Assembly: GCA_958510825.1 (NCBI GenBank)
Contig: OY294049.1
Location: 30,160,774-30,224,773 of the forward strand
From: Brachypterus glaber
Lineage: Eukaryota; Arthropoda; Insecta; Coleoptera; Kateretidae
DNA: 64,000 nt
Reading direction: 5' to 3'
The translations under genes were made by a program, and so were the position numbers. Below are positions 32,812-43,002 of this stretch, in pieces (position 1 is the stretch's first letter; every line of letters starts with the position of its first letter). The notes under the pieces are model-generated. The model ran no database searches. It had not been told where the DNA came from and saw only the letters and a list, made by a program, of their open reading frames with translations.

Positions 32812-35800
32812 GGGTGGTCGCGAAATTTCAAATTGAATATACGAATGCTACTTACACAAAAATTTGTTGCCCTTTATGGTAATATGAATTATCCAAAATT
32901 TGAAGTCAATCGAAATACGTTAAGGCACCGCACAGTGGTCCTAAAGTTTTTAAACTTACCCATTTTACGAGCTTCTTTAATTTTAAATCTATAAATTAGC
33001 AGATTTTGAAATCTTAAACTTTTATCAACTAAAATTGTTGCCTAATTTGTGACTATTGCTTACGTAAAATTTAAGGTGGATCACAAGTCGTTTAGAGTTG
33101 GCACAAGAACCTTAAACCTCAAAAAATCCATAATTTTACTAGCTTTTTTTATCCATTTTCTACCCTTGTATCCATATGGTGTAAAAATGTTAACGGGCCC
33201 TAGTCTGAAATTGTAGACCTTTACATGTATATTATATATGCAAAATTTTAGGAGAATCGGAAAAAGTTAGGAGGTCGCGCAAAATCTGTAAATGTTTAAA
33301 AATGGACGACTTTAACTCTTTTTTTACTTTAAAATTAAAAAAATATATATGAGATTTTAAGATTACAAATATTTTTATTTTTTTTTGCTCTTATACTGGT
33401 TTTACTTTTTTTTAGTTTGTATTTAACTTGAATTTCTAGTTTGTTAGTTTGTTACTATGTTAGTTTGTTAGTTAGTTTGTTTGTTAAGCAGGACACCTTA
33501 GGTTAATGATAGAAAGCTGAAATTTGGTATAGTTATTTATCTTCGAAGACAATACAATATAATAAAATAAAATAATTCCCCCAACCCCCCCCCCTCTTTG
33601 GGGAGGTATACCTCTTTTTCAATTCTTACCAATATGTTTGTGTAAATTTTGTACTGAAGGTTTTTGAACTCACTAGAGCTAAATACAATATTTAAAAAAA
33701 TGACCCCCACCCCCTAGGGGAAATTTAAATATTTATAAAGAGTCGTTTAAAAATATATTCTATTTTTTTATACCTAAACTGGATTCTCGTTAAGCTCTTA
33801 TATCACTTTCAGATTTCTAGTTTATATACATTAAAATGTATAATGTATAATTATATACCGGCTAAGACAAGAAGTATTGCCTACGAATTATCTCCGTAAC
33901 TATAAAAGATAACTTTTTGAAATATATATGAACCGTAAATACCCCCATTTTGTCATCGTCATTATAAAAAATATCACTTTCGTTCTAAGAGGAAAATGGC
34001 TTTATTTTAAAGTTTTTTTTTAATTCATCAACTTTAACGCCAGTTTGTGCTAAATTTTTAAATGGGACGACCTATTTTTGATTTTGCTAAATTAAAAATT
34101 CAGGTATACTCTACAAGAAAAACGTACAAACACCCTAATAGGGTTGGCTCTTTTCGGGGAAAATGGCCATATTCCGTTGGGAGCTAAATTGAATCTAGAA
34201 CTAGAAATCTGAAAGTGATATAAGAGCTTAACGAGAATCCAGTTTAGGTATAAAAAATTGAATATATTTTTAAACGACTCTTTATAAATATTAAAATTGC
34301 CCCTAGGGGGTGGGGGTCATTTTTTTAAATATTGTATTTAGCTCTAGTGAGTGCAAAAACCTTCAGTACAAAATTTACACAAACATATTGGTAAGAATTG
34401 AAAAAGAGGTATACCTCCCCAACGAGGGGGGGGGGAATTATTTTATTTCATTATATTGTCTTGTCTTCGAAGATAAATAACTATACCAAATTTCAGCTTT
34501 CTATCATTAACCTAAGGTGTCCTGCTTAACAAACAAACTAACTAACAAACTAACATAGTAACAAACTAACAAACTAGAAATTCAAGTTAAATACAAACTA
34601 AAAAAAAGTAAAACTAGTATAAGAGCAAAAAAAAAATAAAAATATTTGTAATCTTAAAATCTCATATATATTTTTTTAATTTTAAAGTAAAAAAAGAGTT
34701 AAAATCGTCCATTTTTAAACATTTACAGCTCTTGCGGGACCTCCTAACTTTTTCCGATTCTCCTAAAATTTTGCATATATAATATACATGTATAGGTCTA
34801 CAATTTCAGACTAGGGCCCGTTAACATTTTTAAACCTTGTGGATACAAGGGTAGAAAATGGATAAAAAAGCTAGTAAAATTATGGAATTTTTGAGGTTTA
34901 AGGTTCTTGTGCCAACTCTAAACCACTTGTGATCCACCTTAAATTTTACGTAAGCAATAGTCACAAATTAGGCAACAATTTTAGTTGATAAAAGTTTAAG
35001 ATTTTGTAACGATATAAATCGTCACTTTGTAATATAGCAAGGGTTAATTAAACTATTCGTTTACTTACGTTATAATTTATGTTTATTTTGTATATAAATA
35101 GTTAAGTACGTACAGAACTATTTTGTATCTGGGACTATTTTGTAGCAGGAACTGAATTCTAACCATATGAGTCTCTATTCCATAGTTCTACCTGAAAATA
35201 ACATAAAGAAAACATAATTAGAATATGATTTTTAATAATAAAGAATCATATGACTTATTTCTCTATAGTGCATTTGTCTATGGACTTACCTGGTTTTTAT
35301 ATGTTTCAGAGTCTATTGAGGGTTGGATTTCACTGGCTTTCATCTGTAGCTTGTTTCTCCTGGAAAGTTTCGTATGATTATTCCTTCGGGATAATCTAGA
35401 ATTTGTTGAAAATAGTTTGCTGGAACTGCTCACTTAGATTCAGTATTTTGTTTATACTTAGTTCACAGGACACTTAGTATTCTGTTCGTATTTTTATTAG
35501 TTTTGCTGATAAACAATAAGTATTGTTTATATTTGTTTCTTAGAGTAATATTTTGAGGTTAGATATAACTAATACGGATTTATTAGGAAATATTCTTTTT
35601 GGTTATTATCTTTGATGTAGTTTTCGTTACCTTTATTAGGAATCCTATACGGTAAAACTGTAGTTGGTAATGACTTACATAGATGTCGCTAATAGTTCAG
35701 AAATAGGATTTTATTTACCTGAAGGGTTCATACCGGTTGATAAGGTCGATTTTCGCTCCTTCTTGATGCAACTCGAATACAATGGTGGTGTCATTTTGAC

Positions 35801-37339
35801 GAGTGTTTATTTTCTGTAATCATCGAAGTAATCCTTCATGTATTTTTATTTAAAGTTAGTGAAAATGAATATTTAAACAATGCGGAAGATATTGTAACGG
35901 TTATTTTCTACAATTACGCATTTATAACGTTTCGATGGACATCGAAGACTTAGTATGACATGTAAGTTAAGTTTTTCTGTTTCTTAGAATATTTCTAAGA
36001 TATAATTATTGTTTTAGCACCATTAATTAAGCACCATTAAGCACCATTAAGCACCATTATTACTACATTACTAGATCATTAATTAATTACCATTAATTAC
36101 TCACCATTTCTATACCATTAATATGGAATTACATTAATTTAAGTTGAAGTTTATTTTGGTATATTTGATATACAAGTTCTCCGCATGGAGTGATGTTCTG
36201 TTGGAACATGGTTCTGTAATTTTCGGCATAGATAAATTCTATGTAACCGTCTAGCAGACAATTTTACATTGGACATAATTTTCAAAAGCATATTTTATCC
36301 CGGACAACATTTTCAATCGTACATTTTATCCTGGAAGATGATTTTTCCAAAGTAGATGGGACAGCCTATATTTTTTTTTCTTTCATTTGAGAAATGAATT
36401 CATCAGCATAGGGGAGACTTGTACAGATGGAGACGATGGAATTCATACCTCATGGATTTTGCAGAAACCAGCTAAGTACTCATTCTGAAAACTTTTGAAA
36501 GCAATATTTCATATTTTTAAATTCTTTTATTTCAATATTCTTATAACTGTAAACTTTATCAGATCTGATATAGTATTGATTAATACTATATGCCCTTCTG
36601 GCTTTTGTTCATTTTTAGGTACTTATTTTTTTTAAAACATTTAATCTCATTTATTAATTATTAAATATCATACTTTTGATTAAATGATTTCTAATTTAAG
36701 CATGACTTTTATACACTGCAAGAAATGATTGTTGTTTACATACATTTCTTGGTGCTTGCTGAACTTCATGTTTTCTTTATACATTTAAGTCGAATGATTT
36801 CTGAATTTAGTAATTTTTATTAAGATTTCTTTAATTATATCTTAATATAATTACACATATTTTTTATATATATTAATACATTACTTGATGTGCTTTCATT
36901 AAGTTTATTTATAATAAATTTCTCAAATGAATTATCTTATTTTATTTAGGGGTTATATTTTCTCAAACTGAAAAGCTTAAGTATTTACACTAGGTTGTTA
37001 CTTACCTAAAGGAGTAAAAGCTAAAGTAACTGGCGCCCCTAACAACATTAATCAATTCTTTCTATTTTTCCCTTGCCCATACCCATTGCTCCGCTGTCAA
37101 AACTAGCCGTTGGCAGTGAACGTATTAATTACGGTACAATTTCAAAATCTGCTAATTTATAGATTTAAAATTAAAGAAGCTCGTAAAATGGGTAAGTTTA
37201 AAAACTTTAGGACCACTGTGCGGTGCCTTAACGTATTTCGATTGACTTCATATTTTGGATAATTCATATTACCCTAAAGGGCAACAAATTTTTGTGTAGG
37301 TAGCATTCGTATATTCAATTTGAATTTTCGCGACCACCC
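32812..37339. mobile_element. Long-TIR hairpin element inserted in PolB
   Basis: Ends GGGTGGTCGCGAA and TTCGCGACCACCC with TA on both sides (32,810-32,811, 37,340-37,341). The left arm 32,812 to about 33,822 pairs with 34,199-35,004 plus 37,139-37,339; the loop is about 33,823-34,198. The right arm is split by the solo-LTR-like insertion at 35,005-37,138. Without it the element is about 2.4 kb with about 1-kb arms. No transposase. TA duplication suits Tc1/mariner-like or other TA-targeting transposases. Confidence 0.8.
35005..37138. mobile_element. Solo-LTR-like insertion with 4-base TSD
   Basis: 2,134 bases beginning TGTAACG and ending GGTACA, flanked by ATTT at 35,001-35,004 and 37,139-37,142. 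Removing it restores exact complementarity of the right arm to the left arm of the surrounding hairpin ('AAGATTTCAAAATC'), which proves the insertion and its edges. TG...CA ends and a 4-base duplication are typical for Ty3/gypsy LTRs. No open frame. Contains a short array of GCACCATTAA units (36,017-36,115). Confidence 0.75.
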
Positions 37340-37480
37340 TAGTCCTCAGCTTTGTGAAATTTGTGGTTTAGTTTCAAAATCTACTAGATCCTTACAAATG
37401 CATAAAAAAAAATCATGGATTGAAAAGAACTGCAAGTGTTCCAATTAAGACCTCTGCCGCAAAACAACTGTGTTTAAATG

Positions 37481-37534
37481 GTAAGCAAATCATTTTACAT
37501 GATAAAATTTTTTAATTTATATTATTTCTTTTAG
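37481..37534 (+). other. PolB intron 1 (54 bases)
   Basis: GTAAGC at 37,481 and a pyrimidine-rich TTTCTTTTAG ending 37,534. The coding sense on both sides (KTSAAKQLCLN and PSTSATSYCSVC) supports an intron rather than decay. Confidence 0.55.
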
Positions 37535-37973
37535 CACCCTCAACCTCAGCCACATCATACTGTTCAGTTTGTGATATTCATGTAAAGAAAAACACGTTTG
37601 CTGGGCACAAAAAATCACTTCCTCATCGCGATAAATGTTGTAAAAATTTGGAAGAAGGAATTGAGATTATTCAATCTGCATTTCAAAACAGGATTGCAAG
37701 TTTTCGATTGAAATCATCAGAAAACTTTGGTGTTGATATAAAACGATTTCTAAAATCGTTTCAGGATAAAACTTATTTAAAAAATTAACTCCCTAAAAAT
37801 AAATATAGAGCAATTTGGATCTTATGTTTTACAAACAAAAGAGAAACATGAAATAAAATCCTTTAATACAAAATTTAGGGTTGTGGATGAAGCTACCAAC
37901 CTTGAAGATGTCTACAGGAAACTGTGCGAAACTTTTGAAATTAAATCTAAGGAATTTTCGGAAAAAGATAGTG

Positions 37974-38055
37974 GTAAGTTCAACTGTTTTAATAATTTAT
38001 ATATATTTTTTTATATTATATTATACATGTGTTTAATCGAAAGCATTTGTTTCAG
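37974..38055 (+). other. PolB intron 2 (82 bases)
   Basis: GTAAGT donor at 37,974 and TTTCAG acceptor ending 38,055. Joining restores D-S-G-W-A-L with a split codon. The second Polinton copy reads N-S-G-W-S-L at 48,213-48,230 without an intron, which fixes the boundaries. Confidence 0.7.
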
Positions 38056-39680
38056 GTTGGGCCTTAGAAAAAATATTATACTTGGAATTAAATATAAACA
38101 AGTATAATCCTTTACGGGCCTCTTCTTACACTCCTCACTTCCACCGAGCATAACTAAAAAAAGGCTGTACTAAATATAAGAAATGAAGATATGAAATGTT
38201 TCTTATGGTCCATCTTAGCTCAATTACATCCAGTAAAAATAAATGGAGAAAGAGTTCAAAAATATCAAATCTATGAAAACAGTTTAAATTTTAAAGGAAT
38301 CAAGTTTCCTGTAAAGCTGCATGATATAACAAAATTTGAAAAACCAAATGATATATCTGTAAACGTTTATGGCTTGGAGAAAATTTGGAAAAATAATTCA
38401 TATAAATACGAAATTGTTGGTCCATTGTATTTTACAAAATCACGTAAATTTACTTTTTATAAGTGATAATGAAGGAAATAATCATTACTGTTTGGTAAAA
38501 AATTTATCGCGGTTAATTTCTGCACAGTTGACAAAACATGATGGAAAAAAACATATATGTGATGGATGTTTAATTTATTTTTTAACGAAAAAAAAATAAA
38601 CCGCCATCAGGAGTATGACTGTAATCATATATCCGAAAATCTACCCAACAGTAACGATTTTAAAATTAATATATCAGGAAACGATGTACCAGCATCTTTG
38701 TTAAAATTTCAAGATCATGATAAAAAACTCAAGGTTCATTTCGTAGTATACGCTGATTTTGAAACTATCCTAAAATATATAGATAGCTGCACGCCAACTC
38801 CAGAAAAATCGTATACCTTACAAACTCATATTAATATCCTGTACTCTTATGCTTATTATATTAAATGTGATTTTGATGACAATCTTTCACAATTTAAAAC
38901 TTTTCGTGGAGAAAATGTCTCAGACAATTTTATCCAATCTTTAGAAACAGACTGTAGAAACATATTTGAAAAATATTTACGTAATATTATTCCTATTAAA
39001 CAATTAACTGAAATGGAACTAACTTTTAAAAACACTAAAAATTGTCATATTTGTGAAAAAGAGTTTGATGAAGATAGCGTAAAAGTAAGGGATCACTGTC
39101 ATTTAACTGGCAATTTTAGAGGAGGAGCTCATTCAATTTGTAATTAAAATTTCAAAATTCCACAATTTATACCAGTACTGTTTCATAATTTAAGTGGGTT
39201 TGATAGTCATATGTTTATAAAAGAGTTGGCCCAGAATGAGGCAAATATTGAGGTTCTACCTCAATATAAAGAAAAATATATTTATTTCACGAAAAATATA
39301 CCCATTGCACGTAGTAGTGCTGATGAAAAAACAATAACTGAAAATTTAAAAATTAGGTTTTTGGATAGTTTTAAGTTCCTTCCGGGTAGTTTGGATAAAC
39401 TGAGCCAAAGTTTAAAATCCGATCAATGTCGTTTAGTAAGAAAATACTTTCCTAATAGTGATCAATTTATACATCTCCAGGCCTTTCTTGGTGTGCAATG
39501 TTAAAGAAAACTGAAGTAGAGTTAGAACTTTTAACAGATCTAGATATGCTTCATATTCTTAAAAAGGGTATACGGGGCGGTTTAAGCCAGTGTAGTATCA
39601 GAAAAGCAGTAGCAAATAATGAGTTTATGTCAACTTATGATCCATCAAAACCAACATCTTTTATCACATACTTGGACGCT

Positions 39681-41328
39681 ACAAAGAACCCCGCACAAAA
39701 CCCCGTGTTTTTGACCTTCGGCTAAATTTGCTGGAAATTGTATATTTTATTAACCTTTATGTCCTTAGTAATTGACCAAAATATCAGCTTAATTGTATGC
39801 ACAGTTTTTGAGATATCGAGCTTTAAAATTGGTGATTTAGAATTCAGGAAAATTTTACACCAGTTATATAATTTTGTGCTTTTTTATTGTCAGTTTTTTA
39901 TGTATGATTAAATTTAATGCTGCAAATTGAAATTGTTTAGATGCTTTATTTAAATGTGTTATAACATTGGCCAGAGTGTTTCCCTTTTCCGTGGCAACAG
40001 CCCAAAACAGGCGATATAATAAATATTAAAAATGTTAATTATTAATTTTGGTTTAATATTAAAAAACAGAAAATCTAACGGCTAGAATTTCATAATTTTT
40101 ATATATTTTATAGTTTTTGAGTTACTGAATAAAAATAATTGAAAGCGAAGGTTATTAGAGTACTCAAAGTCCTTCTGTTTGGGCATGGGGGTAAACCACA
40201 TCAAAATAAATTAACCCGATTCGATCAGCTAAAAGTTTTAAATTCTCGGTAAATCTTACAAATCAATGGAATTTTAGAAAAGGTATTGTTAAAGTAAAGT
40301 AGGTAAACCAACTAAAGAGACTACATTGGAGGATAGTGGAGCAAAGGGCATGAAATGTAGGACCTCTTTGGTTGGTTTACCTAGTTTACTTTAGCAATAT
40401 CTTTTCTAAAATACCATTTATTTGTAAGATTTACCGAGAATTTAAAACTTAGCTGATTAAATCGAGTTAAACTATTTTTATGTGGTTTACCCCAATCATG
40501 CCCAAACAGAAGGACTTTGAGTACTCTAATAAGCTTCGCTTTCAATTATTTTAGATTCTTATTTTTATTGCCTTTTAAACATTTAAGTAATTAGCCTATC
40601 TATAGGTACCCCTTTTCCTACCACGCTTAAATTACTTTTGAGAACCTGGTTAACTTGGTTTAACTACCTCCATTGCAAGCTATACTGCGATTATCTTAAA
40701 TACAGAAATAAGTAATTTTATAAAAGTTCAACGTTTCATGCCCCTTGCTCCTCTAGGCCAATGTAGGCTGTTTAGTTGGTTTACCTTTAGAAATATCTTT
40801 TCTAAAATTCCATTTATTTGTAAGATTTACGGAGAATTTAAAACTTTTAGCTGATTGAATCGAGTAAATTTATTTTGATGTGGTTTACCCCCATCATGCC
40901 CAAACAGAAGGACTTTGAGTACTCTGTTAAGCTTCGCTTTCAATTATTTTTATTCAGTAACTCAAAAACTATAAAATATATAAAAATTATGAAATTCTAT
41001 CCGTTATATATTTTTTAATATTAAACCAAAATTAATAATTAGCATTTTTAATATTTATTATATCGCCTGTTTTAGGCTGTTGCCACGGAAAAGGGACACA
41101 CTCTGTGGCCAATGTAATAACACATTAAGAAAGCACAAAATTTTAACAGGTGTAAAATTTTCCTGAATTTTAAATTACTAATTTTAAAGCTCGATATCTC
41201 GAAAACTGTACATACAATTAGGCTAAAATTTTGGTTAATTACTAAGGTCATGAAGGTTAAAAAAATATATAATTTTCAGCAAATTTAGCCGAAGGCCAAT
41301 AACACGGGGTTTTGTGCGGGGTTCTTTA
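39681..41328. mobile_element. 1.6-kb hairpin element inserted in the PolB palm
   Basis: Ends AAAGAACCCCGCACAAAACC (39,683 on) and the complementary GGTTTTGTGCGGGGTTCTTT (to 41,327). The arms extend about 600 bases each ('CTTCGGCTAAATTTGCTG' with 'CAGCAAATTTAGCCGAAG'). A segment containing 'GAGTACTCAAAGTCCTTCTG' occurs once in the left half and twice, inverted, in the right (about 40,500 and 40,910), so the right arm has an internal duplication. It separates YLDA from LYGAAMS of the polymerase. No coding capacity; the target duplication is unclear. Confidence 0.75.
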
Positions 41329-41666
41329 TATGGAGCAGCCATGTCACAATTTCTTCCAGTTAATAATTTTCTATGGTTAAAAATTAAAAAATTTGATGTA
41401 AATAAAATTAGCGACAAACAAAATGGGTTATATTTTAGAAGTTGACTTGGAATATCCTAAACATTTACATAATCTTGACAATGAACTACCCTTTTGTCCA
41501 GAATCTAAAGTTGTTTCTGGATCTAAAATTACAAAATTAATTGCAAATCTAGAAACCAAATCACGATATATTCTACATTATAGAAGTCTGAAGCAAGCTT
41601 TAGAACATGGACAGGCTGACCAACATTCACAGGATTTTGAGTTTCAATCAGTCGCCATGGCTAAAG

Positions 41667-41719
<53 letters not shown>

Positions 41720-42545
41720 CATGTATATAGACTTAAATACTAAAATGCGCAATAATGCTAAATCCAAATTTGAAAAGGATTTTTTTAAATTCATGGTCAA
41801 TGGTCAATTCAGTGTTTGGAAAAACAATGGAAAATGTTAAACTCATTGGATAAATATTGGTAAAAAATTAGGTGCCGAGGCTCTAATTGCCAAGCCAAAT
41901 TTTAAAGACTTAAAATTTTTTTCGGAAAACTTTGTAGCAATACAAATGAATCGTATTAAAGTTTTATACAATAAACCTGTTTATGTCGGTTTTTGTATTT
42001 TAAAACCTTTATTTATGACTTTTATTACAACTACATTAAATCAAAATATGGGGATAAGTCCGTTTTGCTCATACTGATACTGACTCGCTCCTACTGCAAA
42101 TTTTTACAGAAAATTTCCATGCCTATATACAGGAAAATTTAGAAAAATTCGATACATCTAATTACAGTCCAGAAAATCCTTATGGAATTTCAGTAAACAA
42201 ATCAATTTTGGAAAAAATGAAAGATGAGTATGCTGGCGAAATTATTCATGAATTTTATGGTACAGGGGCTAAAGCTTGTGTAAATGTGTCTGGAAAATGA
42301 ACAAAAAAAGCTAAGGGAATACCAGATACGGTTTCAAAAAAAGACTTATCTAAAGACGATTACAAATTAGTAGTGGAGACGAAAGATAAAAAAAAACTTT
42401 CGTGAAATAAAAACTTTCCGGTCACATTTACATACCGTATATGAAAAATAAAGTAGCTCTCTCATATGCAGATTATAAGCGATTTATTATACCCGGTACT
42501 GAAAAAACGCTAGCTTGGGGAAACCAAAATATAAAAAAATTCTCT
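41326..42545 (+). pseudogene. PolB 3' part: palm and C-terminus
   Basis: Starts LYGAAMSQFLP, then a frameshift to GYILEVDLEYPKHLHNL, LIANLETKSRYILHYRSLKQALEHG and FQSVAMAK-like reading, where an (AT)n tract sits inside the gene. DLNTKMRNNAKSKFEKDFFKFM follows, then degraded GKTMEN-like sequence. The catalytic motif C reads TDTDSLLL (42,073-42,096; both Asp kept). NPYGISVNKSILEKMKDE, AKGIPDTVSKKDLS, YADYKRFIIPGTEKTLAWGNQ and a stop near 42,545 finish it. It would have extended element DNA from a terminal-protein primer. Four or more frame breaks. Confidence 0.85.
41669..41715. repeat. (AT)n microsatellite inside PolB
   Basis: 47 bases of alternating AT between WLK and DLNTK of the polymerase palm. 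It keeps a frame (repeating I-Y codons), so the two flanking conserved blocks remain in one reading frame. Confidence 0.9.
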
Positions 42546-42560
42546 ATAGACAATTAGTTC

Positions 42561-42758
42561 ATGATTGATCAACTAGCAAGCAACATGTTAATGGAGCTTC
42601 CTGAGATTTATTTAAAAGAAATACACGATTTAAGAATAGATATTGAAGAGTATGAGGCGAAACTGAAAATGTTTTCCACATTTTCTAAGCTAAGTCTAAC
42701 AGAAAACAAAAACAGTGTATCGTTTCAAAAAAAAAAAAATTGTATCAAAATATATTAA
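42561..42758 (+). CDS. Short helical ORF after PolB
   Basis: 65 codons, ATG at 42,561, only 16 bases after the polymerase stop. Acidic/helical: LPEIYLKEIHDLRIDIEEYEAKLKMF. AATAAATAAATA follows at 42,762, giving a polyadenylation signal. Either a small accessory protein or the drifted C-terminus of the polymerase. No family recognised. Confidence 0.35.
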   Translation: MIDQLASNMLMELPEIYLKEIHDLRIDIEEYEAKLKMFSTFSKLSLTENKNSVSFQKKKNCIKIY

Positions 42759-42792
42759 TAATAATAAATAAATATCTTTTGTTTTATTTTCA

Positions 42793-43002
42793 CTAATTTA
42801 AATTAACAATTTTATTTTTAATTAACATTTGAAGTTGAATTGTATATTCTAGAACTTTATTCAAAGTATGACTAGCTGATTCTATCCTTCTTTGAAATTG
42901 AAATTTATCTCGGGCATATTGTTCCCAATCTACCCAATTTTCCCAATCTTAATATGGGAAATAATAGGTGATTGTTATGGGATCAAACTTCACTCTTTGC
43001 AT
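42793..43002 (-). pseudogene. PPP1R15/GADD34-like PP1-binding ORF, one stop
   Basis: 69 codons from ATG (43,000-43,002) to TAG (42,793-42,795), convergent with PolB. Residues 3-6 are RVKF, a canonical RVxF docking motif for protein phosphatase 1, followed by D-P-I-T-I-T-Y-Y (beta-strand). Residues 26-40 read WEQYARDKFQFQRRI. In the PPP1R15 family (GADD34, CReP) and viral relatives (ICP34.5, DP71L) a KVxF-xx-xVTVxx strand is followed by W-E-x-x-A-R-D-R-x-x-F-x-x-R-I, which recruits PP1 to dephosphorylate eIF2alpha and restore translation. Both blocks, their order and spacing match. Codon 18 is TAA, between the blocks. Total length resembles the minimal viral form rather than the long host protein. 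Function is inferred from motif only. Confidence 0.65.

Larger units (their letters stand above)
37342..39682 (+). pseudogene. PolB middle: zinc fingers, exonuclease and HNH-like region
   Basis: Protein-primed DNA polymerase of the Polinton. Segments in order: a C2H2-like finger CEICGLVSKSTRSLQMH; after an intron, SYCSVCDIHVKKNTFAGHKK and EGIEIIQSAFQNRI; stop near 37,785; FNTKFRVVDEATNLEDVYRKLCETF; after a second intron, W-ALEKILYLELNINKYNPL; EDMKCFLWSILAQLHP (38,189); SRLISAQLTKHDGKKHICDGCL (finger); exonuclease I box YADFETIL (38,745-38,768); C-x2-C...RDHCHLTGNFRGGAHSIC (39,045-39,144); HNLSGFDSHMFIKEL; LDSFKFLPGSLDKL (Exo II region); then SWCAML and VELELLTDL. About 90-100 codons that usually precede SPGL are missing near 39,470. 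Ends at YLDA, where a hairpin element intervenes. Six or more frameshifts. Confidence 0.85.
23711..43002. mobile_element. Polinton/Maverick DNA transposon, decayed
   Basis: About 19 kb, of which about 6 kb is later insertions. Hallmark genes present: retroviral-like integrase, adenovirus-type protease, FtsK/A32-type packaging ATPase, double-jelly-roll major capsid, minor capsid and protein-primed family-B polymerase. The capsid/protease/integrase block is on the minus strand; ATPase and polymerase are on the plus strand, diverging at about 31,870-31,978. Terminal inverted repeats were not found: the left end is replaced by an RT fragment and the right end runs into a palindrome array. Every large gene has at least one break. 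Confidence 0.9.

Noticed and set aside
33400..33500. Tandem GTTAGTTTGTTA array as an independent satellite
   Set aside because: It is part of the hairpin arms and appears again, complemented, at 34,520-34,580.
37030..37048. Primer-binding site (TGGCGCCCC) following an LTR
   Set aside because: The target duplication places the LTR-like end about 95 bases further on at 37,138, so this word lies inside the insertion.
41607..41840. Protein with a long IYIYIY repeat
   Set aside because: The repeat is a translated (AT)n microsatellite within the decayed polymerase gene.
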